Assembly: GCF_009727055.1 (NCBI RefSeq)
Contig: NC_052355.1
Location: 5,336,542-5,400,541 of the forward strand
Direction: 5' to 3'
DNA: 64,000 nucleotides
From: Benincasa hispida
Lineage: Eukaryota; Streptophyta; Magnoliopsida; Cucurbitales; Cucurbitaceae
Position 1 is the stretch's first letter; each line of letters starts with the position of its first letter. The notes under the pieces are model-generated. The model did no database searches, was not told where the DNA came from, and worked only from the letters and a program-made list of their open reading frames with translations. This document shows, piece after piece, positions 32,944 through 45,245 of the stretch. A program made the translations under genes and the position numbers.

Positions 32944-35900
32944 TACTCCACTAGGAGTTTTAGTCCAAGTGGGAGTTTGTTGGATTTTATGTCTTAAAAC
33001 TCATATTTTGTAAATTAATAAATATATTATGTTTTTTTTTTTTCGATAAAGTTGTTATTGAAATTGTAATCTTGAATCCAATAAACTAAAGTTCCAAGGC
33101 TATTTAATGTAATTTGAACTTTATGCAGTGACATAGATGTGGATCAAGTTCAAATATATAGCCAAAATGGTCTATAGTATATGAATAAGGTTGGGCACCT
33201 TATTCTGGGGACAATATGGATGTGGCCCACTTTGTAGATAGTACAAACGATGTGATCCTGAATCGTTCATATAGAGATATGTGAGTGGGGGTATCCTATG
33301 TAAAGAGTTTACATAAGACTGAACCATGAAATAGTCACTTTTTACGTTCTAAATGTCGTCTCTCCAGCTGAAGTGTTCTAGACGATTAGGGTATAAAATA
33401 CTTAGCGATACATTTCGGCTAACTAAACATATCCTATGTCTAGGTGATTCATCCGAGTATAACTTTTATACTGGATTTTTAACCTACGATGTCTAGGTGA
33501 TAAACAAATTTTATCATCTCACACCGCTCACGCATGCTCATAAAACCGGTTTAACCTAACTCAGACGCCGACTCGATCTCCAGGTAGTAGGTGTTCTGTG
33601 AACCGTCAACTTAAAAACCTTCAACCTTTGTCATCTTATCTGACTTTTTGCCAAGATCTTGTCGGGTGAGTTTTTTTGTAACTTCGGTTTTACAAGATAT
33701 CGACCTATTTTGTATCAAAATTAGGATTGTTCGATGGTTAACCTAAATGAGCATGCATCTTAACTTTGTTATAGATTTTAGAAGTCTAGGTTATTTTATA
33801 AAAATTATAAAATAAATTATAACAATTATAACCCTAGAGCATTCATCTATAACATGCTTCCTTCAATCAAACATGCTTTAATATAACACTTATATTAAAA
33901 CTAAGCATGAATAGTATATATTTTATAACACTTATATGATATAACAAATGCATGTCACATGTTTTTCCTATGGTGGGATTTTAAAACTATATGGCATACT
34001 ATATGCACACATAATCAAACAACATTATACATCACATGGATAATAAGTAAACAACAATAAAGTAGACCGATTTGGCATTAAAAACAAACAAATAACTAAT
34101 TTATTACAAAATTCAGCAACCAGCTTCTCTGAACCGGCTTCAAACACTTTGAACCATCAGGAACTGCTCAGAAATCACTCGAACCGACCCGAAAACACCA
34201 AAAACTAATCTAAACCGGTCAAACTGGCTCAACCAGGTCAAATGAACCGGTCCAGACCGTCTGGATCGGCTGTACGCTGGGACAGTCAACGGAGGCGTGG
34301 GCGCGCAGGTCGTAGAGCGGGTCTCGGGCAGGTGGGCGAACGGGCGTGCAAGACTACACAAAGCGGAGTGGACGAGCGGGTCAGATCCGAGCGGGCAGGC
34401 GTGCGAAGCCAGACACGCGTGCGAGCTTCTCCGAACCGGGTCGGGTATGGGCAGTGAGTCAGGTCTGGGAGTTTCCTCTCGAGTCTGGAAGCTAATTCGG
34501 GTCTGTAAGCCAATTTTTTTTTTATGCGTTCATTTGTCTATCTTTGTAGCTAACACAGGAATGGGACGCATACGCGGAAGCCGGGCTATCGCATAGATGA
34601 CCGAATGCAGAGAAATTCTCCATCACAAACATGAACGCATACGTTCAATGCATGGATGGTGCGGTAATCAACCACATGCGCTCATCACATAGGTGTTGCG
34701 ATCGTCAAGCGATTTCAGTCATCGTGTAGAAGTTGCGGTAATCAAGTGAATGCGGTCATTTCAAGATTGCGGCTACACGATGATAACCATAATAGCAGGA
34801 TTACCGCAAGTTGGTGGAATGGAAGCATCCACGCATATCTAAGGGAAAATCAAAAGATGATGTTGACATTTCACCTACCACGCCGTTAGCAGCCGAGACT
34901 AAGAAAAGGACCAATGCGCCGCGAATGTCAAAATCAGAGCAGGTCCATTAATGCTATCGGTGATCAAGCTTTATAAATAGAAGCCGATGAGCGGAATTTC
35001 AAAGGATCCAAGGTTTTCATCCAAGGTTTCCTACCTTCGGGTGGACCTTCTGATCCAGACGAACGCGTTAGAAGAAAGCTTGAGAGTTCTTCATCTCCTT
35101 CATCCATTCCGAGTGATGACCGGAGCCTTCGCCGGAGTTAGATCTCGAGAAAGTCAGCTCCACCGCCCATCCATGCACAACCGGCAGCCTTGACACACAT
35201 CTGTTGGAAGCAAGACATTGCTTCCAGCTGGTCATTTCATTTCCTCTTCTTTTCTTATATTGTATTGCATTACATTTTAGATTAAGAAATTAATACATTG
35301 TGTGTTCAATGCATTTCTATGTTTCTTAAATAATGTTGTTTATTATTTAAGACTAACTATTTCAAAGCAATGACCTAGGTACATAGACCTTAATCCTGAG
35401 CTACTATGAACTCCTATTTACTCAGGTATTTCTTAGATTTTCATAGGTGAGGGTTGGCTCAATAGATGCCAGCTCAATAAGCCTCCCATTTCAGGGGTAC
35501 GATCGGGTAGATAGCTAGGGACATAGGATGTAAGAAGAAATTCACTCCTACTGGTTTTTAGAGATAGTAGAGTGGTTGTTCTTTTAAGTACTAATTCCAG
35601 GTCTTGAACAAGGGGCCCCACCCTCTCATTGGCTAGAGAAGGACTCTATTTGGTGATTGGATCACAAACCAATTGTTCGTTAGAGGATCGATGAGACTTA
35701 AGGAACAAGATGTAATCTTGGGTGTAAAATAGCTTTTGACCCAGCCGTTATTATGAACAACCTGTGAAGGGTTGACTTACTAATTATGGTTAAATCAAGT
35801 GGAAAGAAATATATCTACTGCTAGGGGAGTGCAACTACTGGGTTTTAGTGGAGTGACCCGGTAGTTAATGAATGTTAATTAATTTGATTTAAAGAGTTTA

Positions 35901-36844
35901 TCCATTTAATCTTGGATTGTTGGAGCCCATGATCTATAAGTCCATTAGATCGTCCTACTAGCTCACAAATGGATTAAACCTTAGAATAGAGTGATGAGTT
36001 TAATTCGAAGTGTTCAAATTTGAATTAAGGGAATTAATAATTTTATACGATATAATTACACGTTTAATTATTGAACTAAACGAAATTGAAGGATTGGATC
36101 ATATTTAATTTTGGTTTAAATATTAATTACATGAATACAGATTCATGATTATGGAATTGGTGGTTGAAGAATTTGATATTTGATATCAATTTTTAATTCA
36201 TAAAAATAGTTTAATTGGAATAAGTTTTATTCAAAATTAATTATTAGAATAATTTTGGTGAAAAATTAAATTAAATTGAATTAACTTTAGAATTTGAAAT
36301 TTAAGTTCAAATTAAAATTTATTTTATATTCAATTTAAATCAAAATTGGAAGAAAATGGTTTTTCCCACTTCCACCAATTTGTCTTCCACCTCCTTCTTG
36401 CTTCCAATTTATTCAATTTGAGGTGTCTAATTCAAATGAAAAAGAGTTGCATGCCGAAATTGATTAAAGCTAGCAATATTGAGCTGAGAGAAACCCCATG
36501 CAATTTTTTAATGCAGCTGAAATTTTTGCTGGTTTAAAGAAGAAGTGTTCTTCACCTAAAACACCAAAAACAAATCCTCTCTTCTCAAAATTCCTTAAAT
36601 CCCAGCTCATTTTGGGTTCCACCACCGATCTAAGGTCCTAGAGAATAGTAGAAAATCGAGTGGTGGTCTACAAGACTTTAGAGTGGAAATTCAAGCTCAA
36701 TTTGAAGATAGAAGAGTTCTACAAAAGTATGTTTCAGAAAACCCCTTTTTATCTTATGAACATGCTTACTTAGATGCTAAAATTAATGAATTAGAGTGCT
36801 TAATGATCATCATTTCTTCTGCTAATTGCATGTTAACTCCATCA
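32944..36844 (+). mobile_element. LTR-2 copia-type 3' end and LTR, with an internal insertion
   Basis: Purine tract AAGTGGGAG at about 32968-32975, LTR start TGTTGGATTTTATGTC at 32978, and LTR end ...CTCCATCA at 36844. The LTR is colinear with the minus-strand copy at 36988-38930 but is interrupted by a foreign segment at about 33357-35347. On its right the copia GAG-pre-integrase reading resumes. No complete gene. Confidence 0.7.
33357..35347. mobile_element. Insertion inside LTR-2: GC-rich and LTR-like DNA
   Basis: A 2 kb segment absent from the other LTR-2 copy. 34130-34510 is GC-rich with short frames on both strands but no recognisable protein. 34540-35220 has the cgcatgcggt/gcggtaatca style of the element A/B LTRs and a TATA-like TATAAAT at 34972-34978 (setting gctttataaatagaagc), so it is probably an LTR fragment of a related gypsy family. 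Ends are approximate and no target duplication was identified. Confidence 0.45.
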
Positions 36845-36851
36845 CTTTGGC

Positions 36852-36982
36852 CCTATGACCTTTTCTAGAAAAGATCTTTTAGTCATTTTGCCTTCGAGGC
36901 ATGACTCACACATCGATAAAAAAAATTCTTCTAACTTGCTTAGAGGTCCATCCTTAACCAGTCTCTTAATCCTATTGAGATT
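36852..36982 (-). pseudogene. Ty1/copia GAG-pre-integrase fragment of the nested copia
   Basis: Minus-strand translation NINLNRIKRLVKDGPLSKLE, then LSMCESCLEGKMTKRSFLEK. This is the zinc-binding region before copia integrase (the CxxC is visible as CESC). It is flanked on both sides by LTR-2 insertions. The integrase core that should follow is missing. Confidence 0.8.
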
Positions 36983-36987
36983 GATGT

Positions 36988-38930
36988 TGTTGGAATACAG
37001 AAACATGTAGCAGAACAAAACAGAATCATTGAGCATTCTAATTCCTCAATTTTGACATCAAAATAAGTATGTTCATAGGGTGTTGAGAGGGTTTCCTTAC
37101 ATACCTTTGAAGATCCTCTTCAAATTTGAAATTTAACTACAATCTTCTCCAATTCTTGCTGTAAACTACCACTAGAGCTTCCCTACTATTCTCTAGGAGC
37201 CTTAGATTAAGTTGTGGGACTCAAAACAAGCTTAAATTTAGGGAATTGGATGAGAGCTTTTCTAGTTTTTCAGCTTGTTGAAGAATAACTTCTTTAACAT
37301 TAAAAAACATAGCAATTCAGTAATTGCATCAACTTTTCCACTCAATCAAAAGTGGTTTTATTACATGACACTCATACAAAATAATCACTTGAAGTGATTC
37401 TAGGTACTCTTTGAATTTGGTGGTGGAATTGTGGGTAAGAATGTGACTAACCTTCATGCTTGAAAGTGGGAAAATCCCACATTTGGATTTTCTCAATTTT
37501 CAATTTGATTTTAAAATTTTATTTTCATAATCAAAACTTTCTCTAATTCTAATTCTTTAATTAGAATTAAAATATTACTAATTTTTACAAAAAATAATTC
37601 AATAATAAATTTTTCTAATAAAATTAAGAATTAAGAATTAATTGAAAATTTTAATTAATTCTATTAATTTAATATCAAATATCAAACTAATTTGTCACCA
37701 ATTCCATTACTATAAATCCGTATTTATGAAATTAATATTTAAATCATATTTATATAATAATCGATTCTACAATTACTTGTAATTCCAAAATTAAACGTGT
37801 AGTTATATCACATATAATTACTAATTACTTTAATTCGAACTTGAATATTTCAAATCAATTTATCATGCTATTCTAAGGCTAATCCATTTGTGAGCTAGTA
37901 GGGGGACCCAATGGACCTACAGATTATGGGCTCCAACGATTCGAGATTAATTGGCTAAAATATTTACACCGAATTAACCCCCATTCATTAACTATCTAGT
38001 CACTCCACTAAAGCCTAGTAGTTGCATTCCCCTCATTGTAGATATATTGTGTCCACTCCATATAACCATAATTAGTAAGTTAACCCTTCACATGTTGTTC
38101 GTAATAACGGTTGAGTTAAAAGGTTGTTTTACCCTTAAGATTACCTCTTGTTCTTTAAGTCCCATTGTTCCTCTAATGAACAATTGATTTGTGATCCAAT
38201 CATCAAATCGAGTCCTTCTCGGGCCAATGAAAGGGTGGGGTCCCTTGTTCAAGACCTGGAATTAGCACTTAAGGGAACAACCTATCTACTCCTGAAAATA
38301 GGTAGGAGTGAATTTCATCTTGCACCCTATGTCATCCAGCTATCTATCTGATCTTACCCCTAAAATGGGAGGCTTATTGTGTCGGCATTATTGAGTCAAC
38401 CCTCACTCATGTAAGTCTAAGGATAATCCTGAATAAACAGGAGTTCATAGTTAGCTTAGGATTCAGATCAAGTTACATAGGTCATCGTTTTAAAATAGTC
38501 GTCTTAAACAGTAAAGAACGTTATAAAGCAAGAGTGACTTATTTCTTGGTCCGATCTTATGCAAACTCATTTCACAAGACACCCCCACTCCTCATGTCAC
38601 CATATGAATGAATCAAGATTACTTCGTTTGTATCACTTTACAACTCCTTATAACAACTACGAGTGGGTTGCATCCAATAGTGTTACCAGAATAAGGCATC
38701 TAACCTTATTCGTATACAATAGATCATTTTGACTATTTACTCGAACTTGATCCACTCTTATATCTCCACATAAAGTTCAAGTACTCATGTAATAGTCATG
38801 GATCTTATAGATTTATTGGATTTATTTCTAAAATGAAATAAGCAATTCATATATTCAATAACAACTTTATCGACTAACAGAATGAGTTTATTGTTTACAA
38901 ACCACGAGTTTTAGGACATAAAACCCAATA
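36988..38930 (-). mobile_element. LTR-2 LTR, minus strand, likely solo LTR
   Basis: 1943 bases, in minus orientation TATTGGGTTTTATGTCC ... ATTCCAACA. It sits between copia protease and GAG-pre-integrase. Flanking bases GATGT (36983-36987) and CATGT (38931-38935) form a target duplication with one mismatch. There is no internal region beside it. The first TG has become TA. Confidence 0.75.
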
Positions 38931-38935
38931 CATGT

Positions 38936-39690
38936 GTCCTAATTTTATGTTCCAAGTTGGGAATTTTCACTAGAAGAGATTTTAAGTCTTTTATTATGGG
39001 TTATAGCAGTTTTAAACATTTTAGTATTTAGGCATACTCTTCCTTGAGATATATGAGCGAGACTCTATACAGATCTATGGATCTCCCCAACATCAAAGAA
39101 AGACTCCATCAAAATCTGCCACTCATTTGGCGATGCCTTATTTTCTATGAACACCCCACCACTGAATGATGAACTTTATCAGTCTTCGCCTCCGACCCGA
39201 CCTGGAGAGAACAAAAGGTAAGGGCTTGGCCCGCCTGAATATAATTCAGAAGCTTTAGTTGAACCCAGAGTCTTGGTAGGGTCCCTTATTTCTCTTTTGT
39301 TCCAGAACCTACGGCTTTAGTTTCTAATGATCTTAGCATCTATAAATTATTTTTCAGCTTAGCATAAAAAATATCTACACCATTCTTGGAAATAAAACGC
39401 TTTATTTATAGAGAAATTTACAGGATTGTTTGTTCAATCAAACACTTTACAGAAATTAAATTCCTTTTTAAATCAGGAAAAACAAATATATTTTCAAGTA
39501 AAATATATTTATTATATGAAGTAAGCTGGAGTCCTCTCACTGCCACAATTGAGACGACATGCCCAGTTCCAACATGCATCGTCGTCTCCTCAGCTACCAG
39601 TTGCCACTAGGAACTAATTTTCTGAAATGAAGAAAAAACATGGTTAGTGGCACCTGAATCAATTATACAGACAAAGTCATCATTCTCCAC
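38936..39690 (-). pseudogene. Ty1/copia protease region, fragment of the nested copia
   Basis: In minus orientation: NDDFVCIIDSGATNHVFSSF, in which DSGA is the aspartic protease active site that cleaves the polyprotein. MHVGTGHVVSIVAVRGLQL, FVFPDLKRNLISVKCLIEQ and FISKNGVDI follow in the family's usual order. Stops (after KISS and after EQTIL) inactivate it. Gag lies on the far side of the solo LTR (41741 on), and the next domain lies at 36852-36982 beyond the LTR-2 insertion. Confidence 0.85.
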
Positions 39691-39695
39691 TAAAC
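39691..39695. other. Target-site duplication of solo LTR-1, left
   Basis: TAAAC, repeated at 41736-41740. Confidence 0.85.
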
Positions 39696-41735
39696 TGTTG
39701 GGATTGGTGTCCTAATTCTCCTAGTGCTCTCGTAGTTTGTAAAGATTTTGTAAACATATTGTTATTAATAAAATAAATGTTATTTTATAAGCATTTACTC
39801 AAATCCAATAAACTAAGATCCGTAGTTATTTCATGTAATTTAAGCATGTATGTGGAGACAACAAGTGGATCATGTCTTAAGTCGTAATCTAAATGGTCTG
39901 TAGTAGATGGATAAAGGAGGGATACCTTATCCTGATAGCACTACAGATACGGCCCGTTTTGTAGATGTTACAAGTGTTGTAAAGTACTATAAATTACCTG
40001 ATCCTGACCATTCATGTGGAGACATGCGAGCGGGGGTATCCTATACAAAGAGTTTGTATAAGACCGAACCATGAGATGATTAGTCTCTTTATATAACACC
40101 ATTGTTAATTGAGAACATTTTACTAAAATGACCATAGGTGACATGACCTTCATCCTGAGTGAGTTGGGAGCTCCTACCTATGAGGGCAGTCCTTTGATTT
40201 GTATAGGTGAGAGTGGCCAGATTGCCAACTCAACAAGTCTACCATTATGAGGATTCGTCAGATTTGGGAGTTGGGAACTCAGCTATACAAGACAGAATTT
40301 AATCCTTCCCTGAAGCAAGGAAAGTAGATAAATTACTCCTTTAAGGGTTGATTCCAGGTCTTAAACATAGTGGCCACACCCTCTCCTGGCCCTAGAGGAC
40401 TTAGTCATAGTAGGACTATGACTTTTTGTTCATTAGAGGAATCAATGGTACTTAAGGAGTTGGATTAATTACACAGGGCAAAACGGTGAATTGGCCGAGT
40501 TGTACTTACAAGCGATTTGTGAAGGGTCATCGCATTATTGATTGATCATATGGACAAATAAATATATATGTAGTGCGAAGAGTGCAATTATTAGTCTTTA
40601 GTGGAGTGACCAACAGTTAACGGATGGTGGATCTCATGATTAAAGAGTTTAATTAGTTATTCATGTATCATTGGAGCTTCAAGCTACAGGTCCATGAGAT
40701 CCCCTTGGTAGCTCAATGGGTTCAAGTTGATAATAAGATTTTGGGTTAATTTGAAGTGTTAAAATTAACAATAGGAAATTCAATTATATGTGATATAATT
40801 GATATGATGTATTATATACATTAATTGGAGGAATTAATATAAATATGATTTATATTAAATACCATAAAATAGAAAAATAACTATGGTTTATATGTTTCAT
40901 ATGATGAAATATTAATACTATAGGTTATAAATATAGTATGATAAGTTGGTTATTATATTTATTTATAGCATATTAATTATATGATAATTAATTATTCTTT
41001 TTCTCTAATAACCGAATTGAGTGGGAGGTTATTGGAAGTTTTATTGTAACTGTGAGGTAAAAGGAAATTTTTTTTCCAAAATTATGATGATTGATTTGGA
41101 ATAATCACACAAAAAGGCTATCGAGTAACAGTGTTTTACTAAAAGATAGCATAAAGAGCATACACGATCGAGCTACAAGTTTACTATACGATAGTTACTC
41201 GCTTAATCGTTGCTACACAATCGAGTAGAAAAGTCTATACGATAGGCTTCCATTTACCAAATGATCGAGTATTTCGTCTATATGACAGACAACACTCATC
41301 TCCCACTTACTCGATCATTTACCTCCTGCTTTCCTCAATAAAAAATCATACAGAGCCCACAACTCCTAGATTCTCACACCAAGAATACTAAAGTAACCAT
41401 TGTGGCGGTGTTCTAATTCGTTTTGAGGATCGAGTTAGACTCGATTGAGATCGAGGTTCATTCAGATGTTCGTTGAGATCGAGTTCTGATCGTTGCGTTC
41501 GAGTTCGTGCTAATTGAACAATTTGCTAAACAATCGAGGGATACTTGAAGAAGAGTTCTTAAAAGGTTAGCATACTCTATCCCCTGTATCTTCATTTTTA
41601 AGTAGCATGATGTAATTTTCTAATTATGCATAATTTGTTCATTTCCGTTTAGAGTGTAATTGTTTGTGTTCATGCTCAATAGAAATTGGAACGATCCGTT
41701 TCCGCTCACATGGATATCAGTTTAGATTTCCTTCA
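39696..41735 (+). mobile_element. Solo LTR-1 (complete LTR) in the nested copia
   Basis: 2040 bases, TGTTGGGATTGG ... TTCCTTCA, flanked by TAAAC on both sides with no internal region. This is the product expected from recombination between two LTRs. It defines the full LTR-1 unit used here to recognise other copies. A cluster of gatcgag and tatacgatag words lies at about 41115-41320. It cuts the copia gene between LLVLETCL and VENDDF. Confidence 0.85.
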
Positions 41736-41740
41736 TAAAC

Positions 41741-42630
41741 AAGTCTCCAATACAAGTAAATCATATTTACATTGCTTGGCCTTCTTCTTTTCTATCAAGT
41801 ACTTGGGATCGTTCCTCTTCTAATGTCACTGTTAGTTGCAATAAAAACAGATTCCCTTGTAGCCTTTGCCATTTTGCCTCTATGGGCAGTAGCTGGTGGG
41901 TTAGCTTTCCCCTTTCCACCATTTTCTTCTTCCACTTTTTGGTGTAGGAAGAAACACAGACTTAGTTCCAGAGGTTGAACCTCTATTGAACTTCTTGGAG
42001 GATAAAGCAACATTTACTTCACCCTTTTATTCCTTGCTTTTCATCAAGGATTGGAATGTCTGTAGGTCATTGAGCAAGGTGGTCAGGTTGTTTTCAATCA
42101 TATTCATAATAGCATTGCTACGAAACTGTAGGAAACTTTCAAGTAAAGTTTCCAAGATGAAGCTAACCTGACTGGCCTCATCAATGACAGACCCATTTTT
42201 CTCTACCACGTTTAAGTGGACTATCATGTTGAGAAATGTTCTCTTATAGATATCCTTTCTCACATATAGGCATTGAATATGAATTTGATAGTGTCATGCC
42301 TGAGCTGTGCGGACGGTTGTCCCAACATTCCCCTCATGGACCCCATGATCTCACGAGTAGTGAGCATGGACTCAAGCTTCCTGGCCAGACTTCTGAAAGG
42401 CTTGCCAAGATATATGCTTGTGCCTTCTCATTTTTCCATGTCCATCGCTCATATGCCTCTCGAATGTTTAGAGTAGCATTTTAAAGAGGAATAGGAGGAC
42501 AATCCTCTGTAAGAACAAAACGAAGGTTATCGATGATTAGTATTGTGTTGATTGTGCTTTTCCATGTTGTATAGTTTTTGCCGATAAGTTTGTTGGCAAC
42601 GAGTAAATTCAATATAGGGAGTTGGGATTA
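41741..42630 (-). pseudogene. Ty1/copia Gag, fragment of the nested copia
   Basis: Minus-strand order: NLLVANKLIGKNYTTWKSTI, RFVLTEDCPPIPL, YERWTWKNEKAQAYILASLS, LTTREIMGSM, MIVHLNVVEKNGSVIDEASQ, FLQFRSNAIMN, TTLLNDLQTFQSLMK, then GICFYCN and KRNDPKYL, a CCHC zinc knuckle that has lost at least two ligands. It ends LLVLETCL at the solo LTR. Gag packages the element's RNA. Stops after PPIPL and NAYM and a frameshift near 42240 make it a pseudogene. No 5' LTR was found to its right. Confidence 0.85.
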
Positions 42631-43575
42631 CTCTTGCGACTAAACTTAATGACTTGGTGAATTTATCCCCTCCACAATTCTACTTCTCCATGCATCTAAT
42701 TACACATTAACAGTTGTCACATCTCTACCAACTCTCATAGTCAAACTTCTATTGCTCAACCTTTTTATCTATGAGTAGGAGTATATGATATTATGTTGAA
42801 TTCGGATTAATCTTTTATTGTTTATGATTAATCTAATTTTTAGATTTTGAGATTGATATACATAATTCAAATGCTCTTATTCTATTTCCTTATCTACATG
42901 AATTATTTGATAGATTTAAGTTATTTTATAAGCATGAAATGTTCAGATTATTAAATCAATATTACATTTGATATTCTAGTACATCATATACTAAATATTG
43001 CAAGATATATATATATACCATAAATTTAGTATTGCAATTGATATGTTTGTATACAATGTATCCATTACATAGATTTATTTGTAGTTAATTTTGTTTGATT
43101 AGAAATTGATTATAAAGAATTCTGTTTAAGGATAGTTATATCTAGGTTGTGATATATAAGTTGATCTAGATATATTTTTTTGTTTGGCATCATTGATAAG
43201 GTCATTTTGGGTCAATAATGATGAGAAAATTATTGTAAATTCACATTAGACATCCTTTAAACAACTGAAAGATTCTTCAATCCAATAAATTGTCATATGT
43301 TGGTTATGCTCAAGAAGATTTATAATATAGATTTGAAAACATAAAAATATTATTTCTAAAATTTCAAACTATTTGTATTGCTCAAACGAATATTCACAAT
43401 ATTCATTGGATCTGATAACATGTCACAAAATAAAAGCACTATACAAATTGAAGAAAGCTGATTTTAGTACGGAATCAGGACATCTATGCTTAAATGTGAT
43501 TGTACATTTAAGTTGTGGATTGTACACTATTATTTCTTTGTTTGTAATAATTAGTATTAGTCTTTTAATCAGAAG
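42631..43575. other. AT-rich DNA, no gene seen
   Basis: No coding domain or LTR start was recognised. It contains a short (TA)n at about 43008-43017. The 5' LTR of the nested copia would be expected here and is absent. Confidence 0.5.
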
Positions 43576-43646
43576 GCACCAGTGGTCTAGTGTTAGAATA
43601 GTACCCTGCCATGGTATAGATCCGGGTTCGATTCCGTGCTGGTGCA
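43576..43646 (+). tRNA. tRNA-Gly(GCC)-like, probably a pseudogene
   Basis: 71 bases with perfect acceptor stem GCACCAG/CTGGTGC, anticodon loop CTGCCAT (anticodon GCC, Gly) and intact B box GGTTCGATTCC at 43625-43635. Compared with the plant tRNA-Gly(GCC) I know, about six positions differ. The D loop has GT where GG is expected, which loses the conserved G19. The T stem CCGGG/CCGTG has two mismatches. These lesions suggest a decayed copy. No CCA is encoded, as expected for a nuclear gene. It ends 20 bases before block copy 2 starts. Confidence 0.75.
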
Positions 43647-44010
43647 CATTCCATTTGTCCTAAAATTAGTTGACCATTCAAATTTAAGCTGAACATTTTA
43701 TAAACAAATAAAGCCGTTAAAAATAATTTAATGAAAAGTCTAGATGAATCTTTAGTTGGGGATTCCTAAAAACTATAATTAAAAAGAAACATTTAAACTT
43801 AAAACAACTAAAATTAGTAGTTCTCATAAGCTTTCAAAACATACCGTGAGCATTGATCCTAATCAAGCATCTCTAGTATGTTCTTGCCTATATCTGAAGA
43901 ACTTTTTAGGAAATAAATTAGTGTTTAAAATTCCTAAAAAGTAACCCCATTGTTGGGGTTAGGATATGAACTGAATGTTATGAAACTGATGGGGCCTAAA
44001 TTGAACGTAG

Positions 44011-44223
44011 TTGGTCATTTGGATGAACGATTTAACCCAACCAAATGTAGGTGAGATGTACACCCCTTATACAAGAGCAACTTTGGTTGAATATTTTATG
44101 TACACAAAACAATACACTTCAATCATTTATGATGATCCCTCCAAACAAGCACAAGCTTATGGACAAAAGTCCCTTCTTTTACGAAGATCGTTGGGCCATA
44201 AAGTTTATCTGAAAGGGGATTAA
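44011..44223 (+). other. Second copy of the short unknown ORF
   Basis: 70 residues, partner of 1123-1335, with Y, R, T, S, L and D at the six positions that differ. No recognisable domain. It lies in the same place relative to LTR-1. The absence of an excess of silent changes argues against function. Confidence 0.3.
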
Positions 44224-44224
44224 T

Positions 44225-45240
44225 TTAATTAAAGAGTTTAATTAATTAATCTCATATCATTGGAACTTCAATCTATAGGTCCATAAGGTCCTCTTGTTAG
44301 CTCAATAATGATTAATGATACTCAAATTAATTTTGGTTTAGTTTGAATTATTCAAATTATTTAAAGGGAATTAATTGTATATGATATAATCAATATAATG
44401 TATGTGATACATTATAATATAATTTTAATGAGAAAAATAAATATTTGAATATGTTTCCAATATTAATTATATGAATGTGATTCATATAAAAACTATAGTT
44501 TAAAATTAATATGAGTATGATTCATATTAATACTATAAGTTATATGAGAGAATTATAAACTATAGGTTATATTTTATATGTGATATAATATAAACTAGAG
44601 GTTATATGTTATACGTGATATAATATATGATTTGATATTGATATTAAATTAGTTAATATATATTCAAAATTCAAATTTTTTAAATTTGAAAATTAACTCA
44701 TGAGGGAAGTTGATTTCAATTTAGGTAGGGAGTTATTGATAACGCTTGAACCCCCTCTCATATACGTGAAAGATAGAGAAGGGAATTCAGAAGTTGAAAA
44801 TGAAATTGGTTTCACGGATCCCACTCAATCTTTTTCTCCTTTGCATTGCTCTCAAAGAAAAACTCTCTCCCTTCCTTAGACAAAAAGTAATCCATAGAAG
44901 CTCACAACTCTCTGTGATTCTCTATTTGAGAATAACAAGGAAGACGTTGTGGAGGTATCCTCATTATGGTGTTCGAGTTTCTATTGTGTTGTTGTATTCG
45001 TGGTGCTGAGATCGGGAAAAGTAATGTATCGATTCGTGATCCACTACCAAAGAGGAAATGCGAAGAACTAGTTCTCCAAGGGTTAGTTTCGATTTCCCTT
45101 TCTTCTCTATTTTGTAGTAGATGCATGCTTAGGTTTATTTTTTTTTATACTGTTTCCATTGCCTCTGTAATTTTCAAGTTATGTAAAACAAATTTAAGCT
45201 TTTGGAGTGAAGATTGAAGTTGAATTCGTGGATTGAAGAA
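44225..45240 (+). mobile_element. LTR-1 3' part, block copy 2
   Basis: Counterpart of 1340-2350, with the same internal landmarks and an end near gattgaagaaggg. Confidence 0.65.
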
Positions 45241-45245
45241 GGGTT

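Noticed and set aside
34140..34596. Several Arg-rich ORFs in a GC-rich segment
   Set aside because: Low-complexity, overlapping on both strands, inside an inserted LTR-like segment; no motif supports a protein.
43373..43663. A 96-codon plus-strand ORF with a hydrophobic stretch
   Set aside because: Its 3' third is the tRNA-Gly sequence and the rest is AT-rich DNA with no homology I recognise.
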